From an uncultured Pseudomonadota bacterium (GTDB lineage Bacteria > Pseudomonadota > Gammaproteobacteria > Burkholderiales > SG8-39): a stretch of 5,865 nucleotides of DNA. The notes beneath the pieces were generated by a model. It saw only the letters and a list, made by a program, of their open reading frames with translations, was not told the DNA's origin and searched no databases. Positions 1 through 5,865 of this stretch are shown piece by piece. Where the stretch lies: NCBI GenBank assembly GCA_903864555.1, contig CAIPGJ010001014.1, positions 1 to 5,865 of the forward strand, in the 5' to 3' direction. Every line of letters starts with the position of its first letter. The first letter of the stretch is position 1. The position numbers were made by a program, and so were the translations under genes.

Positions 1-23
1 CGAATTCGATAATATTGGCAGGC

Positions 24-1712
24 TCACGCCGCCCATACGCCGCCGGTCTCCGTGGCAGTTCCTTCGGCAACCAGCTTGAGCATGTGGGCATGCAGGGAAC
101 GCTTGGCAACCGGGTGGACCTTGGTTGGCACATCGTCGTAGGCCTGCGTCACCAGTTCATCCAGCGTCGCCTTTTTCAGTTTGCGCAGGGCCGCCAGTAT
201 CTTGGCTTCGCGCTGCAAGCGGTGCTGGATGATGCGTTCAATGGCTTCCTTGGGATGGTCGATCAGGAAACCGTGGCCCGGGGCGATCCATTCAATGGCC
301 TCGGTCTGCACATTGCGCAGGGAATCCAGATAGGCAAGCATGTCACCGTCCGGTGGGCCGATCACCACGGTGGAGCCCTGCATGACATGGTCGCCGGTGA
401 ACAGGAGTTTCTCCTCCTCCAGCAGGTAGCACACCTGATTGGAGGCATGGCCGGGTGTGTGGATGACGCGCAGTGTGCAGTCACCCAGCTGGAGGCGTTC
501 CCCATGCACGGGAACCCGGTCGGGACGGAAATCGCGGTCCTGGTTGCCGTGCTGTGGCGCCGGCATGCCGATGATCTCCGCGCCGGTCTGGTCCTTCAGT
601 GCCGAGGCGGCCGGCGAGTGGTCGCTGTGCGTGTGCGTGGTGATGAGCCAGCGTATGCGTCCCTTGCCGCTGGTTCCGCGCGCTTCGTCCATCAGTGCGC
701 GAATGTGCATGTCGATGATCGGGCCCGGGTCGACAATGGCGATGTCGTCGCCGCTTTCGATGAGATAGCTGTTGGTGCCGGGGCCGGTCATGAAGCCCGG
801 ATTGGCGGCGGTCAGCCGGCGCACACGCGGTGACAGGCGGGTGGCGGCGCCGGGAATGATTTCGTAGGAGGCCGAACCCCGCTGGCCGGGATCGAGCTTG
901 CCGACTTCGGCATAGGCGGCATCGCCGGGGGACAGCAGCCTCATGCCATCGCGGCCATTGGCGTGGCGCTGGGTGCGTGCATCAGCCGGGTGGGGGCTGC
1001 GGGCGTAGTCGACCATGGCGGCCGCATTGGGGAATCGCGTCAGCAGCTCCATGGTCTTGCGTGTGGGTGCGATCATGGGCAGCTTGCCGGCGGCGTGGCG
1101 TTCCAGCGCTTCGGACGGCCTTATCCAGACGTGCTCGTCGCATTCATTGTTGTCGTGGGACACGATCTGGCCTTCGGGCAGGGCGGCCACGAAGAAGCGG
1201 GTATCGTAGCGCCGCGGCCTGCCGCCGGGCGTGATCCAGTGGCTGAGATACACCGCATGTTCCAGTGCCAGGCGCAGTCCGCGCTCGCGGCAGAAATCGG
1301 CAAAGGCATATTCACCGGCGGCCATGCGTTCACGCAGTTGTGCAAGCTCGAGTACTGTTTCAGGATGGTCTTCCTGCCGCACGATCCGCCCCTGTGCATC
1401 ACGGCAGAGCAGCAGGCCCGCCTCCTCGAAGCACTCGCGCAGGCCAGCCACCCAATAAGCCAGGCCACCGCTTGGGATGCCCAGCCGGCGGCTGGCTTCG
1501 GCATCATCCAGGCCCGGCTCGTGATCGTGCCATCCCGCATCATGATCGGCCTCGTCCACCAGGCCGCCGGGAAACACATACGCGCCATCGAAGTCCATCT
1601 GCGCGGCGCGGCGCATCATCAGCACCTCGATGCCGTCAGCGGCATCCCGGGCGAGGATGATGGTGGCGGCGGGAACGGGTTTGGCGGAAGCAGGGTCCAT
1701 GGCAGGGCTCAT
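24..1712 (-). CDS. Nudix (NUDT19-like) / metallo-beta-lactamase (LACTB2-like) fusion hydrolase
   Basis: This 562-residue protein joins two hydrolase domains. The N-terminal part (about 12-235) is a Nudix domain. FPGG lies at 47-50 and the second half of the Nudix box, RECFEEAGL, at 92-100, giving metal ligands E93, E96 and E97. About 35 residues separate the halves, the interrupted box typical of the NUDT19/RP2 group, whose studied members hydrolyse CoA and acyl-CoA to phosphopantetheine products. The C-terminal part (about 283-495) is a metallo-beta-lactamase fold with all zinc ligands visible: HTHSDH at 360-365, H422 (TPGH), D441 (TGDH) and H480 (PGHG). The NPGFMTGPGTNSYL stretch from 304 and the winged-helix-like tail (about 497-562) resemble LACTB2. 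The substrate of this half is unknown; LACTB2 itself is a ribonuclease. No signal peptide or membrane segment is seen, so it is probably cytoplasmic. ATG at 1712 follows an in-frame TGA directly and lacks a good Shine-Dalgarno; Met5 is an alternative start. Domain calls are firm, the reaction is inferred. Confidence 0.92.
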   Translation of the reverse strand: MSPAMDPASAKPVPAATIILARDAADGIEVLMMRRAAQMDFDGAYVFPGGLVDEADHDAGWHDHEPGLDDAEASRRLGIPSGGLAYWVAGLRECFEEAGLLLCRDAQGRIVRQEDHPETVLELAQLRERMAAGEYAFADFCRERGLRLALEHAVYLSHWITPGGRPRRYDTRFFVAALPEGQIVSHDNNECDEHVWIRPSEALERHAAGKLPMIAPTRKTMELLTRFPNAAAMVDYARSPHPADARTQRHANGRDGMRLLSPGDAAYAEVGKLDPGQRGSASYEIIPGAATRLSPRVRRLTAANPGFMTGPGTNSYLIESGDDIAIVDPGPIIDMHIRALMDEARGTSGKGRIRWLITTHTHSDHSPAASALKDQTGAEIIGMPAPQHGNQDRDFRPDRVPVHGERLQLGDCTLRVIHTPGHASNQVCYLLEEEKLLFTGDHVMQGSTVVIGPPDGDMLAYLDSLRNVQTEAIEWIAPGHGFLIDHPKEAIERIIQHRLQREAKILAALRKLKKATLDELVTQAYDDVPTKVHPVAKRSLHAHMLKLVAEGTATETGGVWAA

Positions 1713-1849
1713 TCACTCGAGGGGAGAGGGCAGCACCTGACGGCGACGGCATGTCCGGGCTGCTGAGAGGATTCTATTACTTTGCCGCAAGCGCCCCGAT
1801 CAGGGGCGCGAAGGGGCAGGCCGTTGCGGCCTGCCCCTGTCTGTACAGA
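1713..1849. other. Intergenic gap between nrdJ and the Nudix/MBL fusion gene
   Basis: This 137-bp gap contains the two hairpins and, next to the nrdJ stop, an 8-base palindrome CTGTACAG (1841-1848). On the minus strand TAGAAT occurs about 65 bp before the fusion-gene start and resembles a -10 box, but I see no -35 element at the right distance. The fusion gene's promoter is therefore not identified. No small gene is apparent. Confidence 0.5.
1791..1837 (-). terminator. Tandem GC-rich hairpins downstream of nrdJ, probable transcript end
   Basis: Two perfect inverted repeats lie just past the nrdJ stop codon. The first met by nrdJ transcription has 10-base arms at 1813-1822 and 1828-1837 around a 5-base loop. 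The second has 7-base arms at 1791-1797 and 1803-1809, also with a 5-base loop. Neither is followed by a real T-run on the minus strand (only TTCG and TTGCGG), so they are not textbook intrinsic terminators. They may stabilise the mRNA 3' end or pause polymerase. Their place between two same-strand genes suggests nrdJ and the fusion gene are not tightly co-transcribed. Confidence 0.5.
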
Positions 1850-4783
1850 TCAGCCGCAGGCGCCGACCGCACCACAGGCGGTGCAGAAGTCACAACCATC
1901 CTTGCGGATGACCGTCATGTTGCCGCATTCATTGCACAGCGCGCCTTGCATGATGCGGTTGCCAACCTGCTCTCGGGGTATTTCGAGCAGGCCCATTTCG
2001 CGGGTGGGATAGCCGTTCTCGTCGAGGACGCCCAGCATCGCGTAACGATGGATCAGCAGGCGCGCCACATAGGCCACGGTCGATGGGAAGGTTTCCTGAC
2101 GGCGCTGCCCCGGGACGAAGGCCATGAAGTCACCCAGCGGCTCAGAGTAGTTCAGCAGCTTGCGCAGCTTCATGCCTATCCAGGCAGGGTCGAGCACCCG
2201 CATGTCCAGCGAGAGCAGGCGCGCCAGGCCGTCGAGGGAGCGCGGATAGTGTCCTGAGAGGAACATGCTATACGGGCGGGTTGCCCCGGCTGGGAAACCG
2301 GCTTCCGGTGGCAGCGTGATTTCCTTCAGACCGACCACGAAGTCCTCCGAGGTGGCCGGATTCTGGATGTCGACTGTCCACGAAAGCGTGCCGCTGGTGC
2401 CGGTCTTGGGTTCCTGAATGGCGAACATGGCATCCAGAACCGGGTGTGGGCGGCCGCTGGGCGAGAGCAGGTCCGGGGACTGCTCGTCCAGTGCGCCGAG
2501 CTGGTCACAGCGCCAGCGCACCACCTGGGCCACGCCGGAGACGACGCTGGGCACCAGCTTCTTCTCGCCATTGGGCGGGAAAGGCATTTCGAAGGAGTGA
2601 TCGCCGGGGGTCTTGGAGAGCACATCGAGCTTCAGCGCAAGCCAGGCCCTGTCGTTGGCCCGCATGTCCATCGAAAGGGTCTTGGCCACGGCGCCCAGGC
2701 CGCGTGGCTGTTCCGTGCCGTTGACCCAGACTTCGAACGGGAACTTCTTGCCTTCTTCCTCGATGTGTCCGACGAACAGAGCGAACTCGCCACCGGGATG
2801 GGGAATCATGTAGGTCCAGGAGGGGTTGCCGCCGGTCAGGCTGGGCCGCCCTGGCCACACCAGCGATGAGAGCACCGGTGCGGGCAGGGACTTGATGGAC
2901 AGGCGCCGATTGGCCATCTGATCCTCGCCCCAGTGCAGCTCCACATCCTGTGGCTGTTTCTGTTCTTCCTTCTTCGGCGCGCTCTGCACGGACAGCACGG
3001 AGCCGAGCACGCTGTTGGGGCGGTAAGTGGCGAGCCCCTTCAGTCCGGCACGCCATGCCGACATGTAGAGGTCCTCGAACTCGGAGTAGGGGTAGTCTTC
3101 CGGCACATTCACCGTCTTGGAGATCGAGGTATCGATGTAGGGGGCAACCGCCGCGACGACGTCCTTGTGCGCCTTGGCGGAAATTTCCAGAGCCGTCACG
3201 AAGTAATCGGGCAGCTTGCGCACGTCACCACCGACATGCTTGTAGGTGCGCCAGGCGTAGTCCTCGACGTCGTACTGCTTCCAGGTGCCGTCAGCCATGC
3301 GCTTGCGCCGCTGGTAGGTCCAGGAGAAGGGCGGTTCGATGCCGTTGGAAGCATTGTCGGCGAATGCCAGGCTGATGGTGCCGGTGGGTGCAATCGACAG
3401 CAGGTGGGAATTGCGGATGCCGTGGGTGCGGATCTTCTGCTTCACTTCATTGGGCAGGCGCGAGGCGAAGTTGCCACCCGACAGGTACAGGTCGGCATTG
3501 AACAGCGGGAAGGCGCCGCGTTCCCTGGCCAGTTCCACCGAGGCCAGATAGGACGAGTCGCGCATGGCTTCGGAAATCTTTGCGGCCATGGCGCAGGCCT
3601 CGGGGGTGTCGTACTTGATGCGCAACATGATCAATGCGTCACCCAGGCCCGTGAATCCCAGGCCGACGCGACGCTTGGATTGCGCCTCATGATGCTGGGC
3701 GGGCAGGGGCCACTTGGTGGCTTCCAGCACGTTGTCCAGCATGCGGATCGCCACATCGACCACCTTGTTGAAGGCGGCGAAATCGAATGCGGCCTGCTCG
3801 CTGAACGGTGCCGTGACGAACTTGGTCAGGTTGACCGAACCCAGGCAGCAGCAGCCGTAAGGCGGCAGCGGCTGCTCGGCGCAGGGGTTGGTGCTCTCGA
3901 TGGTTTCGCAGTAATACAGGTTGTTGTCGCGATTCATGCGGTCCAGGAACAGGATTCCCGGCTCGGCATGGTCATAGGTGGAGCGCATCACCTGCTCCCA
4001 CAGGTCGCGTGCGCGCACCTTGCGGTACACCCACAAGCTGTCCTTGCGCTGATAGGCGCCTGCGCTCAGTGTGTCTGCGGAAGGCTCGGACTTGTGCACC
4101 AGTTCAACTTCACCGTCGGACTCGACGGCACGCATGAACTCGTCAGTGACCCCGACCGAGACATTGAAATTGGTCAGATCGCCCTTGTCCTTGGCATGGA
4201 TGAAATCCTCGATGTCCGGATGGTCACAGCGCAACACGCCCATCTGTGCACCACGACGGCTGCCGGCGGACTCCACCGTCTCGCAGGAGCGGTCGAATAC
4301 GCGCATGTATGAGATCGGGCCGCTGGCGTGTGACTGGGTGCCCTTGACGAAGGCATTCTTGGGTCGTATGGAGGAGAAGTCATAGCCCACGCCGCCACCG
4401 CGCCGCATGGTCTCTGCGGCTTCGGCAAGCGCGGTGTAGATGCCGGGACGACCATCGACAACCTCGGTGATGGAGTCACCCACGGGTTGCACGAAGCAAT
4501 TGATCAGTGTCGCCGACAGTGACGTGCCTGCTGCCGAGTTGATGCGGCCTGCAGGGACGAAGCCCTGTTCCTGTGCCTCGAGGAATTTCTTTTCCCAGTA
4601 GACACGCTTGTCTTCGGGTTCGATTGCAGCCAGCGCGCGTGCAACGCGGGCTCTGACATCACGGACGGTTTTCTCGTTGCCCTTGGCGTACTTCTCGATG
4701 AGGACTTCTTCGCAGATTGCCTGCTCGGGAATGGAGATAGCCTTCTTTTTGGAGGAATCTTCTTTTTTATCAATCTGTTGCAT
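1850..4783 (-). CDS. nrdJ: Adenosylcobalamin-dependent (class II) ribonucleoside-diphosphate reductase
   Basis: This enzyme reduces ribonucleotides to deoxyribonucleotides using a radical from adenosylcobalamin, so it needs B12 but not oxygen. In the 977-residue product the catalytic motif NPCAE lies at 299-303, with radical-bearing C301. The redox pair is probably C96 (in INCF) and C312, the middle of three consecutive cysteines in YGCCCLGS (309-316). The phosphate-binding APTGT is at 465-469. A conserved barrel segment (about 572-591) ends the catalytic part. Two related segments follow (about 653-766 and 799-921), sharing patterns such as SMDMR/SLDMR and LGALDE/LGVLDE; I read them as duplicated TSCPD-type domains. 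The tail has cysteines at 950, 953, 964, 967, 970 and 976, probably a zinc knuckle plus cysteines that re-reduce the active site. No N-terminal ATP cone is seen. ATG at 4783 is preceded by GGAGG at 6-base spacing; a GTG at 4864 would add 27 poorly coding residues. The gene looks intact, with no intein. Confidence 0.97.
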   Translation of the reverse strand: MQQIDKKEDSSKKKAISIPEQAICEEVLIEKYAKGNEKTVRDVRARVARALAAIEPEDKRVYWEKKFLEAQEQGFVPAGRINSAAGTSLSATLINCFVQPVGDSITEVVDGRPGIYTALAEAAETMRRGGGVGYDFSSIRPKNAFVKGTQSHASGPISYMRVFDRSCETVESAGSRRGAQMGVLRCDHPDIEDFIHAKDKGDLTNFNVSVGVTDEFMRAVESDGEVELVHKSEPSADTLSAGAYQRKDSLWVYRKVRARDLWEQVMRSTYDHAEPGILFLDRMNRDNNLYYCETIESTNPCAEQPLPPYGCCCLGSVNLTKFVTAPFSEQAAFDFAAFNKVVDVAIRMLDNVLEATKWPLPAQHHEAQSKRRVGLGFTGLGDALIMLRIKYDTPEACAMAAKISEAMRDSSYLASVELARERGAFPLFNADLYLSGGNFASRLPNEVKQKIRTHGIRNSHLLSIAPTGTISLAFADNASNGIEPPFSWTYQRRKRMADGTWKQYDVEDYAWRTYKHVGGDVRKLPDYFVTALEISAKAHKDVVAAVAPYIDTSISKTVNVPEDYPYSEFEDLYMSAWRAGLKGLATYRPNSVLGSVLSVQSAPKKEEQKQPQDVELHWGEDQMANRRLSIKSLPAPVLSSLVWPGRPSLTGGNPSWTYMIPHPGGEFALFVGHIEEEGKKFPFEVWVNGTEQPRGLGAVAKTLSMDMRANDRAWLALKLDVLSKTPGDHSFEMPFPPNGEKKLVPSVVSGVAQVVRWRCDQLGALDEQSPDLLSPSGRPHPVLDAMFAIQEPKTGTSGTLSWTVDIQNPATSEDFVVGLKEITLPPEAGFPAGATRPYSMFLSGHYPRSLDGLARLLSLDMRVLDPAWIGMKLRKLLNYSEPLGDFMAFVPGQRRQETFPSTVAYVARLLIHRYAMLGVLDENGYPTREMGLLEIPREQVGNRIMQGALCNECGNMTVIRKDGCDFCTACGAVGACG

Positions 4784-4789
4784 TATAAT

Positions 4790-4794
4790 CCTCC
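4790..4794 (-). promoter_or_regulatory. nrdJ ribosome binding site
   Basis: GGAGG on the minus strand lies 6 bases before ATG 4783. This strong site decides the nrdJ start against the longer GTG-initiated frame beginning at 4864. Confidence 0.88.
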
Positions 4795-4856
4795 AGTAGT
4801 TTGATATACAAAGCTTACGCCAGTTGAGGCCGCGCGCAAGCAAAATTTTTTGGATT

Positions 4857-4879
4857 GCAGGCACGCATTCTAGGCCTGC
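4857..4879 (-). repeat. Inverted repeat in the nrdJ leader
   Basis: Six-base arms GCAGGC and GCCTGC pair perfectly around an 11-base loop. The element would lie in the 5' untranslated leader of nrdJ, 74 bases or more before its start codon. On the minus strand it is followed by an A-rich stretch, then TTTT, which is not a terminator tail. It could be a leader hairpin or a protein site, or chance. Confidence 0.25.
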
Positions 4880-4930
4880 TTTGCCCCGATTCTGCAGCCC
4901 TCTGATTTAGCAGTTTTTTTTGGAAAACCA

Positions 4931-4946
4931 TGCCATGATAATGGTT
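4931..4946. promoter_or_regulatory. Candidate second NrdR box (weak)
   Basis: TGCCATGATAATGGTT keeps the C and G flanks and part of the A/T core but matches the NrdR consensus at only about half its positions. It starts 30 bp from the stronger site, close to the usual three-helical-turn pairing of NrdR boxes (31-32 bp). It covers the proposed nrdJ -10 element. Its right end also forms an inverted repeat, AACCAT (4926-4931) with ATGGTT (4941-4946). Confidence 0.27.
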
Positions 4947-4966
4947 AATCAGGGCTTTGGATACAA
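4938..4966 (-). promoter_or_regulatory. Possible sigma-70-type promoter of nrdJ
   Basis: On the minus strand TTGTAT (4966-4961) and CATTAT (4943-4938) are separated by exactly 17 bases. They match the -35 and -10 consensus at 3/6 and 4/6 positions, so the promoter is weak by sequence alone. The case is helped by two NrdR-box-like sites covering the same elements. It would give a leader of roughly 150 nt before nrdJ. Confidence 0.35.
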
Positions 4967-4976
4967 CATGTAGTAC
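4961..4976. promoter_or_regulatory. Candidate NrdR box (stronger of two)
   Basis: ATACAACATGTAGTAC matches the NrdR consensus acaCwAtATaTwGtgt at 11 of 16 positions, including the C and G eight bases apart and most of the A/T core. NrdR is the zinc-finger/ATP-cone repressor of bacterial RNR genes. The site covers the proposed nrdJ -35 element, as expected for an operator. No nrdR gene lies in this window. Confidence 0.42.
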
Positions 4977-5032
4977 CCGGTCACGGGACGGTAACATCCA
5001 GTATGGGGTCCGTGTGGATTCCGTATAACCGG

Positions 5033-5038
5033 AAGGAG
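5033..5038 (+). promoter_or_regulatory. msrA ribosome binding site
   Basis: AAGGAG lies 8 bases before ATG 5047, a near-consensus Shine-Dalgarno at good spacing, and fixes the msrA start. Confidence 0.88.
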
Positions 5039-5046
5039 AGCAGCAG

Positions 5047-5592
5047 ATGAGTGCAAACACCCAGACCGCCACACTTGCGGGAGGATGCTTCTGGTGCCTT
5101 GAGGCCGTCTATGTCGGCCTGCGGGGCGTGGTCTCTGTGGAGTCCGGTTACATGGGCGGGAAGAATGACAACCCGAGCTATGAACAGGTCTGTTCCGGTA
5201 CCACCGGGCATGCCGAAGTTGTGCAGGTTACCTTCGATCCCGCAGTGGTCAGCTTTCGCGAGCTGCTTGAAGTGTTCTTCGTCATTCACGATCCGACCAC
5301 GCCCGACCGTCAGGGCAATGACGTCGGCACGCAATACCGATCGGCAGTCTTCCACCATGCGGCGGAGCAACAGCAGGAGGCCGTTGCGGTTATCTCTGAA
5401 CTGGAATCAAAGGGGCTGTGGGGTGCGCCTTTCGTCACCGAAGTCACGCCCGCTTCGCGATTCTGGATCGCCGAGGGATACCACCGGAACTACTTTGCCA
5501 ACAACCCGTCACAGCCTTACTGTCAGTTCGTGGTGGCCCCCAAGGTGCAGAAATTCAGAAAGCACTTCCTGGCTCAGCTCAAGGACGCCTAG
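5047..5592 (+). CDS. msrA: Peptide methionine (S)-S-oxide reductase MsrA
   Basis: MsrA reduces the S-epimer of methionine sulfoxide, free or in proteins, back to methionine, and is recycled by thioredoxin. The 181-residue product has the family's usual single-domain length. The signature GCFWC is at 13-17, with catalytic C14. By comparison with the E. coli enzyme, other active-site residues are Y35 (SGYMGG), E57 (GHAEVV), and D92 and Y97 in the conserved RQGNDVGTQYRS stretch. HDPTTPDRQ (81-89) and YHRNYF (145-150) are also typical. C159 in PYCQ near the C-terminus is the likely resolving cysteine; C17 and C49 are further candidates. There is no signal peptide, so it is cytoplasmic, and no fused MsrB domain. 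It is transcribed divergently from nrdJ, with its stop TAG at 5590-5592. Nothing in view suggests an operon with a following gene. Its promoter is not clear. Confidence 0.97.
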   Translation: MSANTQTATLAGGCFWCLEAVYVGLRGVVSVESGYMGGKNDNPSYEQVCSGTTGHAEVVQVTFDPAVVSFRELLEVFFVIHDPTTPDRQGNDVGTQYRSAVFHHAAEQQQEAVAVISELESKGLWGAPFVTEVTPASRFWIAEGYHRNYFANNPSQPYCQFVVAPKVQKFRKHFLAQLKDA

Positions 5593-5865
5593 CGAGATGG
5601 TGTCGTGCTGCCATGCACCGCAAGCCATGCAGCCGGTTGTCTGCCGGCCTGGTGACAGTTGCCCGCAATCCGGGCGTGGCACAGAGGCTGTCCGACGGCG
5701 GGGAGGCGCATGCAAACGCCTGGGACCTTGCACTTGCAGGTCCGCAAGCGCATCGTCGCGGAGATGGCATGAGGGAAGAAGGTGGTAACCGAAACCGGCT
5801 TCAAGTTGCTGTCGTGGTGATGCCGCCTGCTGCGGTACCTCAGGCCACCTGATGCCTCAAGGTGC
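5593..5865. other. Region downstream of msrA with no supported gene
   Basis: No recognisable gene is present. A minus-strand frame runs without a stop from the window edge to 5589, overlapping the msrA stop. It has GC-rich third positions (about 75%), but its predicted protein is rich in Cys, His and Arg and matches no family I know. Its best in-window start is a TTG at 5804, without a convincing ribosome site. The plus-strand frame aligned codon-for-codon with it is also open to 5852, so frame openness proves little. Small structures seen are arms GGACCT/AGGTCC (5723-5743, 9-base loop), TCAGG/CCTGA (5840-5852, 3-base loop) and a direct repeat CCATGCA (5611-5617 and 5625-5631). None has a T-run, so no msrA terminator can be assigned. 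Confidence 0.4.

Larger units (their letters stand above)
4784..5046. other. Divergent intergenic region between nrdJ and msrA
   Basis: This 263-bp region is clearly richer in A+T than the flanking genes. It has an 8-T run at 4914-4921 that overlaps the palindrome TTTTGGAAAA (4918-4927). It must hold the promoters of both genes. Besides the candidate nrdJ promoter, GATAAT at 4937-4942 on the plus strand resembles a -10 box for msrA but has only a T-run as -35. TATAAC at 5024-5029 is too close to the msrA ribosome binding site to be likely. I find no B12-box sequence or other recognisable cobalamin riboswitch core. Confidence 0.6.

Noticed and set aside
15..833. A 272-codon open frame on the plus strand
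   Set aside because: It is antisense to the metallo-beta-lactamase domain, which has all its zinc motifs in the minus frame; no family resemblance is seen in the plus frame.
963..1766. A 267-codon open frame on the plus strand
   Set aside because: It is antisense to the Nudix domain and has no plausible protein features, so it is a shadow frame.
2933..4312. A 459-codon open frame on the plus strand
   Set aside because: It lies wholly antisense to the catalytic part of nrdJ, whose motifs are unambiguous. Its translation has no recognisable domain, and long antisense frames are expected opposite GC-rich genes.
4784..4864. Upstream GTG start adding 27 residues to NrdJ
   Set aside because: The ATG at 4783 has a strong GGAGG at ideal spacing, and the extra residues look like translated leader DNA.
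4897..4921. An intrinsic terminator on the plus strand ending in eight Ts
   Set aside because: The only stem before the T-run is CTGC/GCAG, four pairs around a long loop, and no plus-strand gene lies upstream to terminate.
4784..5046. A cobalamin riboswitch before the B12-dependent reductase
   Set aside because: I looked for the B12 box and its flanking conserved bases on the minus strand and found nothing convincing.
5051..5788. A 245-codon plus-strand frame overlapping msrA
   Set aside because: The +1-shifted frame within msrA gives a Ser/Arg/Pro-rich translation with no domain, while the msrA frame holds every expected active-site motif.

Overview
The window looks like an ordinary chromosomal segment of a GC-rich (roughly 60% G+C) proteobacterium. 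The long cobalamin-dependent ribonucleotide reductase (RNR) without an ATP cone, and the Nudix/metallo-beta-lactamase fusion, are most like beta- or gammaproteobacteria. This placement rests on recalled family resemblance, not a database search. There are no transposases, phage genes, CRISPR arrays, tRNAs or rRNAs in view.

Layout, left to right. Positions 24-1712 (minus) encode a 562-residue fusion of a NUDT19-type Nudix domain (CoA diphosphatase-like) with a LACTB2-type metallo-beta-lactamase domain. A 137-bp gap (1713-1849) holds two GC-rich hairpins, probably the 3' end of the upstream transcript. Positions 1850-4783 (minus) encode a 977-residue class II RNR, NrdJ. Its start is fixed by a strong GGAGG six bases upstream, so the longer GTG-initiated frame reaching 4864 is probably not used. 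A 263-bp divergent intergenic region (4784-5046) carries a possible nrdJ promoter overlapped by two NrdR-box-like sites, an inverted repeat in the nrdJ leader, and the msrA ribosome binding site. Positions 5047-5592 (plus) encode peptide methionine sulfoxide reductase MsrA. The last 273 bp (5593-5865) hold no gene I can support. One minus-strand frame stays open from the window edge to 5589, but its protein is not recognisable.

The three genes do not form one obvious pathway. NrdJ makes deoxyribonucleotides using adenosylcobalamin and does not need oxygen. MsrA repairs oxidised methionine and is transcribed divergently from it. The fusion protein probably hydrolyses a CoA-type nucleotide and a second substrate. 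I see no new defence system, mobile island or unknown multi-gene cassette. The points most worth checking are the two-enzyme fusion and the candidate NrdR operators.
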